64,000 nt of DNA from Cephalopachus bancanus (GCA_027257055.1 JAPVLO010000232.1:3472001-3536000); one strand, 5' to 3'. Numbered from the stretch's first letter, positions 1 through 11,227 are shown. Made by a program: numbers and translations. The notes: generated by a model from the sequence alone, not told the origin.

Positions 1-115
1 ACTATTACAAATCTGCTATATACATTCATCTACAAGCCTTTGTACAGATTTATGTTTTTACTTTTCTTCAGTAAATGCTTAGGAGCAGATGGCTGGGGCA
101 TATGATAGATAAATC

Positions 116-384
116 TGATTGCCTAAGCCCGCGGATTCGAGACCCGCCTGGGAAACGAGACCCGCCTGGGAAACTTGGCGAGACCTCATCTCTACAATAA
201 ATTAAAAAATTAGCTGGGCGTGGTAGCGCATGCCTGTAATTCCGGCTACTTGGAAGGCTGAGGCGGAAGGATCGTTGGAGTGCAGCAGGTGGAGGCTGCG
301 GTGGCCGGGAGCGGCCACTGCACTCTAGTCTGGGTGACAGAGTGAGACTCCAACTCAAAAAAAAAAAAAAGAAAAGAAACTGAC
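116..384 (+). mobile_element. Alu, lemur-type, 5' truncated
   Basis: The middle of the left arm, the right arm and an A-rich tail are present; the head is missing. The left arm carries an 18-bp tandem duplication (139-156 and 157-174, GAGACCCGCCTGGGAAAC), probably a slippage event after insertion. Confidence 0.85.
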
Positions 385-385
385 A

Positions 386-590
386 GGGCAGGGAGCTGTG
401 CCAAACACATGTAATCCCAGCACTTTGGGAGGCTGAGGTAAAAAGATTGTTTGAGGCTAAGAATTCAAGACCATCCTGGGCAACATAGTGAGGCCCCCAA
501 GACCCCCATATCTGCAATCAAGAGGATCGCTTGAGCCAGGAGTTGGAGGCTGCAGTGGGCTATGGTCACGTGTTTGCACACCAGCCTGAA
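386..590 (+). mobile_element. Old Alu fragment, rearranged
   Basis: AluJ-like left-arm text (AATCCCAGCACTTTGGGAGG) passes directly into a right-arm end (GGAGGCTGCAGTGGGCTATG) with the centre deleted. The copy is diverged and lies directly downstream of the Alu at 116-384. Confidence 0.65.
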
Positions 591-708
591 AGAAACTGCC
601 AAACTGTTTTCCAGAGGGTGTATCATTTTTCATTCCCACAAGGAGTGTATGTAATGTATGAGCATTCTAGTTACCTCACCCTCTCCAACACTTGTGTGCT
701 CAGGCTTT

Positions 709-720
709 TAATTTCAGCCG
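709..720. repeat. Target-site duplication, left copy, of the SAP18 retrocopy
   Basis: TAATTTCAGCCG here pairs with TAATTCCAGTCG at 1503-1514 (10 of 12 identical). Together they bracket the retrocopy exactly, with the A-rich tail on the left, as expected for an L1-mediated insertion on the minus strand. Confidence 0.75.
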
Positions 721-1502
721 GTTTTTTGTTTGTTTGTTTGTTTGTTTGTTTGTTTGTTTGTTTGATGACACACATGTATTTAACAACGCGGTTGCCCATA
801 GAATGCGCACAGAAGGGCTTGAACGTACAGACTTTCTGTTAGTGATCACAGCACAGCACATCCAAATCTAGCGCCTAAGTAGATGCATTATAATTTGTTT
901 AGAATTTAAAGACTTAATGGCAATAATGGGGGGAGGAGGGTACATAAGTTTGTTTTACATAACTGACAGAAAAATAAATTCAAGTACTAGTACATAGAAT
1001 CTAAAATGGTCTCATGCGCCCCGAGGGGGATGGTGCCTGGTTTGGAGGGGTGATCGCCGTGTCCAGATAATCTCCTATCTGAAAGTTCTGCGACTGCAGG
1101 GTCATGGAGTCATCAGTCCCCTTTCTGCAGGGCATAGTGTTGCCGGTCTCATTAACTCGGTAGCCAGGTCTTTTAACATCGGTGAAAACATGGCAAAATT
1201 GAAGTGTGTGCCCCTCTTTCTAGCTTCTGGGTAGACTTCTTTCACTGAATTAGTCAGTTTTTTCAAGGTTGCATTCATCCAGGTGTAGATCTGCGGCTCC
1301 CCGGACGGCACGTTCCCGCGGGAGAACTCGTCCCTGCGGTGGTGGCGGCCGTTGGTGGTGGTGAAGATCGCGGTCGATCGGCTTCTCCGGCTGGTTCTTG
1401 ACATCCTCTTGGGTGACACGCGACTCCATCGCCATCTTCCTCCAGCGGCCTGCAAGACGCTCCCCTGACCTCCGACCCCCCGCCTCCAGCAGGAGCGCAG
1501 AG
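721..1502 (-). pseudogene. SAP18: Processed pseudogene of SAP18
   Basis: This is an intronless retrocopy of the mRNA for Sin3A-associated protein 18, a ubiquitin-fold subunit of the Sin3-HDAC and ASAP splicing complexes. Read on the minus strand, about 67 nt of 5' UTR precede the ATG at 1435. The start reads MAMESRVTQEDVKNQPEKP, close to the SAP18 N terminus. After PIDR, roughly 27 nt encoding the next segment are lost and the frame shifts. FTTTNGRHHRRDEFSRGNV, then IYTWMNATLKKL and VKEVYPEARKRGTHFNFA, follow in another frame, with a further shift after NFA. The C terminus (GRMRPF, stop at 1001-1003) and about 280 nt of 3' UTR are recognisable. The tail is now a (CAAA)n run at 721-764. It is flanked by a 12-bp imperfect TSD and sits inside an antisense L1. 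No promoter is evident and the product cannot be functional SAP18. Confidence 0.93.
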
Positions 1503-1514
1503 TAATTCCAGTCG
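1503..1514. repeat. Target-site duplication, right copy, of the SAP18 retrocopy
   Basis: TAATTCCAGTCG matches 709-720 with two differences, consistent with an old insertion. Confidence 0.75.
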
Positions 1515-2265
1515 TTCTAATAAATGCACAGTGGCATCTCATTGCAGTTTTAACCTACATTTCACTGATGACTCATGATGTTTAGCATTTTTTTAAATGG
1601 GATTGTTTGCCATCTAAATATCTTCCTTGGTAAAGGAACTTCTCAAATCTTTTTTCTACTTTTAAATATAATTGTTTATTTTCTTATTATTCAGCTTTAA
1701 GAATTCTTTAAATATTCTGGATTTAAGTTCTTTCCCAGATATGTGATTTTTAAATATTTTCACCCAGTCTGCGGCTTGTCTTTTCATTTTCTTGACAGTG
1801 TCTTTTTAGGTTCTGTATTTTGATGAAGTCCAATGTTTTTATTTTTTCTATCTATGCATTGTGTTTTGAGTATTGTACCTGAGAAATCTTTATCTAATGT
1901 CATAGTTATTTTCTTAAATGCTTCTAGAAATTCTGCAGTTAGATCTAAAATCCATTTTGAGTTAATTTTTTATATAGCATAAAGTATGGCTCAAAGTTTA
2001 TTTTTGCATCTAGTTGTCCAATTGTTCCAGTATCTTTTGTTGAAAGACTGTCTTCACTCCATTGAATTGCTTTTTACCTTAGTGGAAAATCAATTGACCA
2101 CACACGTGTGCATATATTTCTGGACTCTCTAATTTATTCCATTGATCTATTTTCTATTTCTATGCCAATATCACACTGTCTTGATTACTGTGTCTTTATA
2201 ATAAGTCTTGGAATCAAGTAGTGCAAGCCCAAAATGGAGCACACCATCTCTTTCAACCGAGTCTT

Positions 2266-2413
2266 ATTCCTGTCTTCTTTATCTCCATGGATGGGAAGAC
2301 AGAGCCTCATATTAAACTTCTTTCCTCAACCCCTCTAATATTCCTGTCTTCTTTATCTCCATGGATGGGAAGACAGAACGTCATCTTAAACTTCTTTCTT
2401 CAACCCCTCTAAC
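2266..2413. repeat. Tandem duplication, 74-bp unit, two copies
   Basis: Copy 1 (2266-2339) and copy 2 (2340-2413) both begin ATTCCTGTCTTCTTTATCTC and end in CAACCCCTCTAA; they differ at only a few bases. Similar but weaker text just to the left (CTTTCAACCGAGTCTT) may be a degraded third unit. Confidence 0.9.
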
Positions 2414-2492
2414 CCTGCATTTTCACAACGACCAGCACTGCTCTCCGCCCCTGTGGCTACTCTGAGCTACTTTTTATTACACATTCAATCAG

Positions 2493-2497
2493 TCTCT

Positions 2498-2554
<57 letters not shown>

Positions 2555-2566
2555 CTCCCTCCCTCA
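2493..2566. repeat. (TC)n microsatellite
   Basis: About 60 bp of nearly pure TC run into CCCTCCCTCCCTC. The Leu/Ser-rich frame across it is only translated repeat. Confidence 0.97.
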
Positions 2567-2699
2567 TTCTGTTTCTCTTTCTCACTCTATCATTCTCTCT
2601 CTTTCTGGCCAAGCTTTCAAGTTCATGAGGAGAGAGATCATGCCTGCCTTGCCATCATTTTAATCTAAGCTATTTGCATGTGGCTCAATAAATGTTGGT

Positions 2700-3320
2700 A
2701 GAATGAGCAGATTAATTAATTATCACCTGGATTTCTGCAACACATACAGATCAGTCTTTTAACTGTTTCCTCCAGTCTTGGCCCATCCAATACATTCTCC
2801 ACAATGCAGCTAGAGTAATTTTTCTGGGCAAATCTAAGAAGTGCATTTCCTTTCCTCCTTACACTCAAGAACCCTCTTTGATGGACCTATGCTTGACTCC
2901 CTAGTCTCAACCCTTATCACATCCATCCTTAACCTAGCATCCCATGCTCTCTCGCCTTCTGATCTGCACTCATGCTGTTTGCCTACTTGCACAAGTTTTA
3001 CCCTATTTATTTCCTGTTCCCTCCCATCTGATTAATTCTTCCTCATCCTTCACGCTTCAGCTGAGATAGCTTCCCTGAATTCACCAAACCTGGGCTAGAG
3101 GTTTTTCATATTTGCTCCCAGAGCACCAGCTATTTCCACTTTCACAGCATATTCTCGCTATCCATATCCATAGAAGTGTCTGTGGGAACAGGGAATGTGA
3201 CTGCCTTGTTGATCATTTTATCTCTAGCACCTAATACAGATCCTGGCATATAGTGAGGTGGGTGCTTAACAAATATTTGTTAAATACATGTTGCATACTC
3301 TGACCTCCATGATTTAAATT
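2700..3320 (+). mobile_element. LINE-2 (L2) 3' portion
   Basis: Typical diverged L2 text: a Pro/Ser/Leu-rich stretch, then CTAGCACCTAATACAGATCC, TGGCATATAGTGAGGTG and AACAAATATTTGTTAAATAC, which is the L2 3' end. Strand follows from that end. Confidence 0.75.
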
Positions 3321-3477
3321 GTAAGTGTGAAATTTTAATTTGAAAGTAAGATTAACATTATATCAAATTCATTCTTCTATATCAACAGATTTAAACCTCT
3401 TCTGAACAGCTCAGTTTACCACCTTTGAAAAGTTTTTTTTCAATATTTGGAGCAATTTTTAAAGAAATCGACATCTA

Positions 3478-3850
3478 AGCCAGTGCTTCCTTTTTTTGAT
3501 CCTTACATCTCAGCTTTCCATGTAGCTGGAACTACAGGCACACACCATCACACCTGGCTGATTTTTAAATTATTATTATTATTTTTATTGTAGAGACGAG
3601 GTCTCGCCAAGTTGCCCAGGCTAGTCTCAAACCCCTGGGCTCGGTTAATCCTCTTGCCTCAGTCTCCCAAAGTGCTGGGATGACAGGTGTGAGACCCCAT
3701 GCCCAGCTCAACCAGTGCTTCTTAAACTTCAGAGTGCACAGAGTCACTTGGAAAACTTCTTATAATTCCAGATTCCTGGTTGCTATTCCAAGAGCCTCTG
3801 ATTCCATACATCTGGGAATGAGACAAGGAACCGACAATTTTAATAAGCAA
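3478..3850. mobile_element. MER5-like hAT nonautonomous element, split by an Alu
   Basis: After removal of the Alu, CCAGTGCTTCTTAAACTTCA, then CAGAGTCACTTGGAAAACTT, GATTCCATACATCTGGGAAT and TTTTAATAAGCA follow the MER5A/B order. The first bases (CCAGTGCTTC) occur on both sides of the Alu as its TSD. Confidence 0.65.
3490..3711 (-). mobile_element. Alu, antisense, partial, with 10-bp TSD
   Basis: Antisense Alu with internal losses and an (ATT)n expansion in the linker. The TSD CCAGTGCTTC is perfect at 3480-3489 and 3712-3721. Confidence 0.85.
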
Positions 3851-4985
3851 TGTATTAATCACAGTAGCCTGGTTGTCATAATAAATGAAACCCCAAACCT
3901 CAGGTGGTTAACACAATAAAAGTTTCATTACTTGCTTACATCCCAGTCCCAATGAATTGACAGCCTTCCATGCAGAGATTCAGGGGTAAAAACCCCTTAC
4001 ATATCATGGTTTTGTCCTCTTCTAAGGACTTGGAGTTCTACATGGCAAAATCCTGTCTTCAGTCAAGAAATGAAGGAAGACTGAGACTGCGATGTATATA
4101 ATACTCATACGTGAGAGGTATGAAGGGTTTTATGGGCTATCGTGGCAGTAGCCATAATATGTCCAGAGCTGAACTCAATCAAGAAGTCAATTTAGCTGGA
4201 AATTGGAAAGGGGAATACGGTCTCATGACATGTCCAAGTTAAACAGAAAAGGTTTGAACATTGGTGAGCAGCTAGCACCCCCTGTCTCTCATACCTTTTG
4301 CTTCGGACACACTAATCTCAGCAATAGTTGGAAGACATCCTAGTAGATGGTAAAACTCAGTTCATGTCTTATAGATTGAACATTATTATGCATAGCATAG
4401 TTTATTATCCCAAGATTTCTCTGTAATCCTTGTTTTGAAGTCAGATAACATGCCAGATGGTTCGTGCTCATGGCTCTATAGGCTGTCTTAGGGTAAAAAG
4501 ATGTTTTCATCACATCCAATAACTACTGGTTATTTCTTTAAGTTAGAGCTTCTAGGGACTCCACTTTTCCACAGCTTCTGCTGAGCTTGTTCCTTTTAAG
4601 TTTCAGGTCTCATCATCGATCCTTCCCATGCAGCAGGAAGGAGGAGATTATGGCCAGGTAAGGCACTTCAGCCCTTCAGCAAAAACCTCTAGGTAATTAA
4701 TTCTATTTCTAGGTCTCTCTCCACTTGAGTGCTTTTACATCTTTGCGATTTATTTTTCTTTTATGTGAGAGCACATTCCGAGTTATAACCATTTGATCAA
4801 TATTTTATTTTGCACATAAATGATTTTTCTCAGTAACTTCTTAGCAACTTACAACTCTTATAAACCGTCTTCTTAAATCAACTGCTTTCTGAGAACGATT
4901 ACCTAAGAAAGTAGTTTGTAAAGATTATAAGTTGTAAAAGGATCCTAGTAAAAATTATTTTGTACAAATTGTTTCTGCTGGAGAA
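3850..4985. other. No gene; diverged interspersed repeat then unassigned DNA
   Basis: 3850-4230 reads like an old dispersed repeat (AACACAATAAAAGTTTCATT; CTTCCATGCAGAGATTCAGG) that I cannot name. 4230-4985 shows nothing recognisable: no long frame, no structured RNA. Confidence 0.4.
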
Positions 4986-5019
4986 TTCGTATTTGGAATA
5001 GCATTTTAGCACCCTAAAA

Positions 5020-5290
5020 AAAACCTGTGTAAGAAACAAAGAACTGAATACCACATGTTCTCATTCATAAGCGGACCCTGAACATTTACCATAATACAAT
5101 AAGAAGAGGATTGGCAGTAGCAGGACACTGCTGGTGGAGGGAAGCACATAACATCAATAAGGGTACCTAATCTTAAACCAGGAAAAGTAGGGACAATGGG
5201 AGGCCCAAACTTTACCTGTACAATGACCACTTGTATATCTAACCCTGAAATGTACCCCACATCTTTAAAATTAAAAACATTTTTTTTAAG
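5020..5290 (+). mobile_element. L1 3' end, 5' truncated
   Basis: Begins AGAAACAAAGAACTGAATAC, continues through CATGTTCTCATTCATAAGCG and ends AAATGTACCCCACATC followed by an A-rich tail. It contains only the end of ORF2 and the 3' UTR. Confidence 0.85.
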
Positions 5291-5317
5291 TAAGAATTTT
5301 CATTTCCATTAAAAGTA

Positions 5318-5620
5318 TGTGGGCCGGGCTCGGTGGCTCAACCTGTAATCCCGCGCCTTGGGAGGCTGAGGTGAGTGGATTGCCGGAGCCCACAGGTTCA
5401 AGACCCGCCTGGGCAACTTGGTGAGACCTCATCTCTACAATAAAAAAAAAAAATTAGCCGGGTGTGGTAGTGTGCGTTGTAGTTCCAGCTACTTGGAAGG
5501 CTGAGGCAGAAGGATCGCCGGAGCCCAGCAGGTCGAGGCTGCGGTGGCCAGGAGCAGTCACTGCACTCCAGTCTGGGCGACAGAGCGAGACTCCAACTCA
5601 AAAAAAAAAAAAAAAAAAAA
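5318..5620 (+). mobile_element. Alu, lemur-type, nearly full length
   Basis: Starts GGCCGGGCTCGGTGGCTCAA and ends in about 20 A. GTATGTG occurs immediately before (5315-5321) and after the tail (5621-5627) as the TSD core. Confidence 0.93.
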
Positions 5621-5629
5621 GTATGTGAA

Positions 5630-6840
5630 ATACATAATTCAAGTTAAAACTGTCTTAAAGGTTAAAAAAAAAAACCTGTGTAAAGAAGGCTTTAAGCTTT
5701 TCTCAGGACAAAATGACTGCAATTATTAATTGGATGGTTAGAAGGGAGTGTGGGAGCAGAAAGTGTTTCTTCAGCTCTAAACATGCAGGGTCCATCTTTG
5801 CCTTCATCTTCTGCATTGGAGAAAGAGAGTTTTAGATGAAACCCAGGAGATAATTATTCTCACATGCTGAGGAATCGCCAAAGGAAAGAGAAGGAAGAAA
5901 ATTGGAGAGCCTGTGGCTGAGTTTGTACCCAACTCATTATGCCAACATAGGTTTTCCAGTTTTTCTTCCTACAATCTTGGGTATCTTTGACTCTAATACT
6001 CTTCCACTCCTTGCCTCAGTTTCCCCACTTTCTGGGCCAAAAAGTCCTACACTAGATTTAGAGAATCATAGGTCAGACGAATTGCACCAATACTAAAAAA
6101 GCCTCCTTGGGTTCTGTTCTAAAAAATAGTAAAATGAAAGACTGATAAAAACATCATTGGCAAGAAGAGGCTCTGCCTCCATGTATTAAAGGAATAATTC
6201 TCATTCCCAAACCTTGCTCAAATGGCCAGGGAGAAATGGCTGAGAAAGGCTCAGGCTTCTTCCAAATGTTAGCTCTTTACCATGCAATCTAAAGTTCAAA
6301 GGATAAGCAAGCAGAACACATCTGGGACACAGTGACAAGGGCTCTGTACACATTTCCAGAAATGAAATTCCCTTAAGCCCTTGAGAGAGCAAGAGCCTAG
6401 TGAGTGGTGACCTTTTTCACTTACTGTCTGGCTTGTTCTCAAGCTACCATTCTAAACACTGGCATGTGGAAGTTTTGATAGTGTTTCAGCGTAATATTTC
6501 CCAAGCTCTGACTCTGTGGTTCTCATTGGAACTGGTTGCCAGGGGCTTAGTGTTCTGATCCTGGCTGTGTGAGATGGAGTCTGGAGAGAGCTTAGTTAGT
6601 AGGATGGTGAAAATAGCCCTAATCCAGGAGGGTCTACCCTTCTTCCACCGCTGATCCTGAGGTCTAGAAGTTTAACTTTCTGCTGCCTCTATTTTCACAT
6701 TGAAACACTTGGATGGTGCCATCTGCACTATGGTTGTACAAAAGGATGACAAGATGATTAGAGGTTTTAAATATCTATAGGAAGAACTTCCCTGTGGTTG
6801 ATATGCCAGGCCATACATATAATTAAGCTTAGACTACTTT
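5630..6840. other. About 1.2 kb with no recognised feature
   Basis: No repeat family, RNA gene or coding signature is recognised. The short open frames (5902-6096 plus, 6201-6392 minus) lack any familiar domain. Confidence 0.5.
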
Positions 6841-6854
6841 TATATTAAATACAG

Positions 6855-7140
6855 AAGCCGGGCCTGGTGGCTCAGCCTGTAATCCCACGCCTTTGGGAGG
6901 CTGAGGTGAGTGGATTGCCTGAGCCCGCGGGTTAAAGACCCGCCTGGGCATCGAGACCTCATCTCTACAATAAATAAAAAAATTAACCGGGTGTGGTAGC
7001 GCATGCCTGTAATTCCGGCTACTTGGAAGGCTGAGGCGGAAGAATCGCCGGGGCCCAGCAGGTCGAGGCTGCGGTAGCTGGGAGTGGCCACTGCACTCCA
7101 GTCTGGGCGACAGAGTGAGACTCCAATTCAAAAAAACAAA
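6855..7140 (+). mobile_element. Alu, lemur-type
   Basis: Head CCGGGCCTGGTGGCTCAGCC, A-rich tail with C and G interruptions. ACAGAAG on both sides is a short TSD. Confidence 0.9.
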
Positions 7141-7265
7141 AAACGAAAACAGAAGTGGCCAATACTATATCTCATGTAAACCTCAGGGGTTCATTAACTA
7201 TTGCAAATACTGTGTAGTTCATTAGAATTAGCATAATTGTGGCCCCTCTTGAAATCTGTTCAATT

Positions 7266-7515
7266 AGCTGGGTGCACTTTGGGAGGCAGAGGTGAGAGCA
7301 TTGTCTGAACCCAGGAGTTCAAGATCAGCTTTGTGAGACCTTGTCTCTATAATAAATAAAAAATTAGCTGGGTGTGGTGACATGCACCTGTAGTTCCAGT
7401 TGCGTGGAAGACTGAGGAGGAAGGATTGCCTGAGCCCAGAAGGTCGAGGCTGCAGTAGCCATGATGGTGCCACTGCATTCCAGCCTGGGCAACAGAGTGA
7501 GACTCCGACTCAAAA
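7266..7515 (+). mobile_element. Alu, 5' end shortened, with 14-bp TSD
   Basis: The head jumps from AGCTGGGTG into CACTTTGGGAGGCAG. The TSD AAATCTGTTCAATT is perfect at 7252-7265 and 7516-7529. Confidence 0.9.
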
Positions 7516-7529
7516 AAATCTGTTCAATT

Positions 7530-7845
7530 GTGTTTTTAATAAATAAGCTTTTTAAATGTTTGCCTTAAAATAATACAAATGCTTAATCTTTTGGTTCTGG
7601 AGGTCAAATGTTCAAAATGGGTCCCATGGGTTATGGGTTAGAATGAAGGTGGTAGCTGGGCTGCAATATTTTCAGAGGCCCTGGGAGAGAATATTTCCTT
7701 GCCTTATCCAGCTTCTAGAGGTTGCCACATTCCTTGGCTCAGTGCCCTTTCCTCATCTTCAAAGTCAGTAAGGTCAGGCCGAAGCCTTCTGACATTGCCA
7801 TTTCTCTGGTTCTTTCTTCTACCTCCCTCTTCCACTTTTAAGAAC
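7530..7845. other. Unassigned intergenic DNA
   Basis: Nothing recognised between the Alu and the LTR. Confidence 0.5.
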
Positions 7846-8222
7846 TGACTATGGTTTTAATATTTGTCCCTTCCGAAACTCAAGCTGGAACTTAATCCTC
7901 AGTGTAACAGCATTAAGAGGCAGGGCCTTGAAGAGGTGATTGGGTCATGTGAGTAATTGATTAATTAATGGGTTATCACAGGAACAGGTTAGTTATCGTG
8001 GGAGAGTGGGTCTATTGTAAAAGGCTCTCAGCACACCCCTCTCACTTTGGGATGCCTTCTGCCATGTTATGGCACAGCACAAGGCCTTCACCAAAAGCTG
8101 GCCAGATGCAGCTGCCTGGGCTTGGATTTCCCAGTTTCCAGAACTGTAAGACATAAATCTCTTTTCCTTACAAATTACCTAGTCTCAGGTATTCTATTAT
8201 AGCAACAGAAAATGGACTAAGT
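7846..8222 (+). mobile_element. Solo LTR, MaLR (MST-like)
   Basis: Begins TGACTATGGTTTTAATATTT and ends near GTATTCTATTATAGCAACAG followed by AAAATGGACTAA, the classic MST/THE1 pattern. GGGTCATGTGAGTAATTGAT and TTACAAATTACCTAGTCTCA are diagnostic. It is a non-coding relic of an endogenous-retrovirus-like element, with no internal region beside it. Confidence 0.85.
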
Positions 8223-8259
8223 GAATATATTCAGCCCACTCTGATAAACTACCTATTTT

Positions 8260-8545
8260 TATTTTCATTAAAAAATTTTAACTGTAGTAAAATGCACATA
8301 ACATAAAATTTATCATCTTAAGCCAGGCTCAGTGGCATGTGTCTGTAGTCCCCGCTACTTTGTAGGCTGAGGTGGGAGATCACCTGATCCCAGGAATTTG
8401 AGACCAGCCTGGACAACAAAGCGTGACCCTGTCTCTAAAACAAAAAAAAACAGAAAACCCATCGTAATTATTTTTAAGTGTTCGATTTAGTAGTATTAAG
8501 TATATTAACATTGTTATGTATTTTATGTAATTTTTATCTTTAAAG
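8260..8545 (-). mobile_element. L1 (L1ME-like) fragment, antisense, split by an Alu-derived piece
   Basis: AAAATGCACATAACATAAAA precedes, and TTTTTAAGTGTTCGATTTAG with AGTATATTAACATTGTTATG follows, the SINE at 8320-8451. The two halves adjoin in the old L1 3' consensus. Confidence 0.65.
8320..8451 (+). mobile_element. Alu-derived monomer
   Basis: About 130 bp: CCAGGCTCAGTGGC, then GTAGGCTGAGGTGGGAGATC, then GACCAGCCTGGACAACAAAG and an A-rich tail. It has monomer length, not a dimer. Confidence 0.75.
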
Positions 8546-8581
8546 GGACATTCAAGTTCTCCTAAAAAAAAGTCACTTGGA

Positions 8582-8876
8582 GGGCCTGGCGCAGTGGCTC
8601 AAGCCTGTAATCCCAGCATTTTGGAAGGATAAAGTGAGGGGATTGCCTGAGCCCATGGGTTTGAAAACAGCCTGGGCCACTTGGCAAAACCTCATTTCTA
8701 TGATAAATCAAAAAATTAGTCGGGCATGGTAGCACACACCTGTATTTCCGGCTACTTGGAAGCCTGAGGCAGAAGGATCACCTGAACCCAGCCGATCGAT
8801 GCTGGGGTGGCCATGAACATGCCACTACACTCCAGCCTGGGCGACAGAGTGAGACTCCAACTCAAAAAAAAAAAAA
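8582..8876 (+). mobile_element. Alu
   Basis: Complete dimer, GGCCTGGCGCAGTGGCTCAA to GACTCCAACTC plus A-tail, moderately diverged. Confidence 0.9.
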
Positions 8877-8904
8877 TTACTTTGATATTTAAAACACCTT
8901 TCTG

Positions 8905-9215
8905 ACCAGGCTTGGTGGCTCAGCCTGTAATCCCAGCACTTTGGGAGGCCGAGGCAAGTGGATTGTCTGAGCCTGTGGGTTCAAGTTCAGCCCAGGCAAC
9001 TTGGCAAGACCTTGTCTCTACAATAAAATAAAAAAGTAACCGGGCGCAGTAGCATGCGCGCCTGTAGTTCCAGTTACTTGGAAGGCTGAGGCAGAAGGAT
9101 CACCAGAACCCAGCAGGTCAATGCTGGGGTGGCCACGAGCATGCCACTGCACTCCAGCCTGGGTGACGGAGTGAGATTCCAACTCAAAATAATAATAATA
9201 ATAGTAATAATAATA
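8905..9215 (+). mobile_element. Alu with (AAT)n tail
   Basis: Complete dimer whose tail has become an AAT microsatellite (about 9188-9215). ACACCTTTCT on the left and ACATCTTTCT on the right are the TSD. Confidence 0.9.
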
Positions 9216-9380
9216 ACATCTTTCTAATAATTATTAAATTAAAAGGGAAGTCAATACTGAATTACATGATTGAGAAATGAGGGGCCACGATAGCCCCACA
9301 TATCAAAACCTGTTTGGTGAGTCCAAGGACAATTTAAAGCCTTAAATACATTGATTAGATAACAAAAAAAAAACTTAGAT

Positions 9381-9680
9381 CCAGGCACGGTGGCTCATGC
9401 TTGACATTCCAACCCTTTGGGAGGCTGAGATGAGAGGATTGCTTGAGGCCAGGAGTTCAAGAGTAACCTGAGCAATATAGAGAGATTCTATCTCTTAATA
9501 GAAAAATTAACTAAGTGTGGTGATGTGTATCTGTAGTCCTAACTACACAGGAGGCTGAGACAGGAGGAGTGCTTGAGTGCAGGAGTACGAGACTGCAGTG
9601 AGGTATAATTGCACCACTGCGCTTCAGCCTGGATGATGACAAAGTGATACCCTGTCTCTAAAACCAAAAAGAAAGAAAAA
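9381..9680 (+). mobile_element. Old Alu (AluJ-like)
   Basis: Starts CCAGGCACGGTGGCTCATGC, strongly diverged, tail AAAACCAAAAAGAAAG. It is older than its left neighbour. Confidence 0.85.
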
Positions 9681-9699
9681 GAAAATAAGAAAGATAAAA

Positions 9700-10905
9700 A
9701 TAAATAAACTAGTCGTTCATCACATAATCCTTTGAGAAGAACAAAAAATAAAGAAACTAAAAGCAGAATGAAATAGAAAATAAATATAATAGACGATCAA
9801 TTTTTTTTAAATGAATTATTTTAAGAGAGCAATAACATAAGCAAATTTTTGCCAATTCTTATAAAGATAAGAGAGAAAAAAGAAAAGTAATAAACCTTAG
9901 AAAAAGGAAATGAACAAATTAGAATTTCAACAGTGGCTCTCCTTATAAGAGATTATGTAAATTTTATACCATTATGTTTGAAAATACAGATAAAGTGGAT
10001 GGTTTTCCAGAAAAATATAAATTTTCCATATTGACTTAAGGAGAAATAAGAGATAGAAACTGAATGATTCAATAACCATAAAAGTAATTTAACAGGTAAT
10101 CAAATATATCTATCCTTTAAAAGGCTCAGTCTCAGACAGTTTATAGGCAACTTTGACCAAACTTTAAAGAAATAGATAATTCTTATTTTATATAAATTAT
10201 TTCAGGAATAGAAAAAAATGGAAAGTATTTCAACTTGGTATACAGAGAGAAAGAACAAAAAAATTTACATGACCATAAGCAGAGAAATATCCTAAATAAT
10301 ATAGCATAAAATAAAGATACCTGTGTGTGTGTATACACATACATTTCTCACATACCCACACCATAGCCAAGTATGATTTAATCTCATTAATATAAGGATA
10401 TTTGTAATATTAGAAAATCTTGTAGTATTCTACACTAACAAATGAGGAAATTGACATTGATATATGCTTTAAAAATCTGCTCAAGGCCAGGCATAGTGGC
10501 TCATCCCTGTAAGCCCAGCACATTTGGAGGCAATGCAGAAGTTCAAGATCAGCCTAGGTAACATAAGGAGATCCTGTCTTAAAAAAAAAAAAATTTTGGC
10601 TGGTCACAGTGGTGCACATCTGTAGTCTCAGCTACTCAGGAGGCCGAGGCTGGAGGACCATTTGAGCTCAAGAGTGTGAGGCTGCAGTGAGCTATGATGG
10701 CACCACTGCAACCTGGGCAACAGAGTGAGACTCCATCTCTTAAAAAAAAAAGGTAAAAATGAAATTATCAGGAAAACATCTGCTCAAATTCAACTTTATT
10801 CAACAATTTCTGATTAATGTAAAGGCCTCAAAACAAAATAGTAAAGGGAGAAACATCCTTAACTTGAGAAAGGAAGTCTACTGTCACCTCAGCACAAACA
10901 GTAGG
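9700..10905 (+). mobile_element. Ancient L1 ORF2 fragment, split by an Alu
   Basis: A-rich text such as GCCAAGTATGATTTAATCTC, ATTGACATTGATATATGC, CATCCTTAACTTGAG and the run around CAAAACAAAATAGTAAAGGG follows old L1 ORF2 sense order. Stops are frequent in every frame. Confidence 0.6.
10485..10755 (+). mobile_element. Old Alu inside an L1
   Basis: GGCCAGGCATAGTGGCTCAT to GACTCCATCTC plus A-tail. ATCTGCTCAA flanks both sides as the TSD (left copy 10,475-10,484). Confidence 0.85.
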
Positions 10906-11227
10906 ACTTCGGGTAGAGCATTAGAAAGTTTCCCACTGACATCTGGATGAGCGGCAGTTGTCTGTATCCGCTCAGCTATTCAACCTCACATGGAGCTTCC
11001 AGCCAAGAATTGGAACTGATTATGGTAAGTGCAATTGCTGGGTCATAGGTGCATTTTTGATAAATGCTCCACTTTCTTCCCAATATAGTAGCATGCTAAA
11101 TGTGTTTTCAGTATTATGAATACATAAATATTGTTTACTGCTGAGCTACCCCATGTCCCATAATTACACTTACTTTCTTGCACAAAATTTTCTTTTTCCT
11201 GGAGTTAAAAATAAACTCATATTTTCT
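10906..11227. other. Unassigned AT-rich DNA
   Basis: No gene or confident repeat; possibly more diverged LINE sequence. Confidence 0.4.

Larger units (their letters stand above)
591..2230 (-). mobile_element. Old L1 ORF2/3' segment, antisense, split by a retrocopy
   Basis: The plus strand matches the complement of old L1M ORF2: 591-708 and 1515-2230 join into one continuous stretch once the SAP18 retrocopy at 721-1502 is removed. Recognisable blocks include TGATGAAGTCCAATG and CCATTTTGAGTTAATTTTT. There is no intact reading frame. Confidence 0.8.

Noticed and set aside
68..517. 149-residue minus-strand frame
   Set aside because: It translates antisense Alu (words such as [19 protein letters not shown]); the same sequence recurs at many Alus in the window.
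2453..2668. Leu/Ser repeat protein
   Set aside because: Translation of the (TC)n microsatellite.
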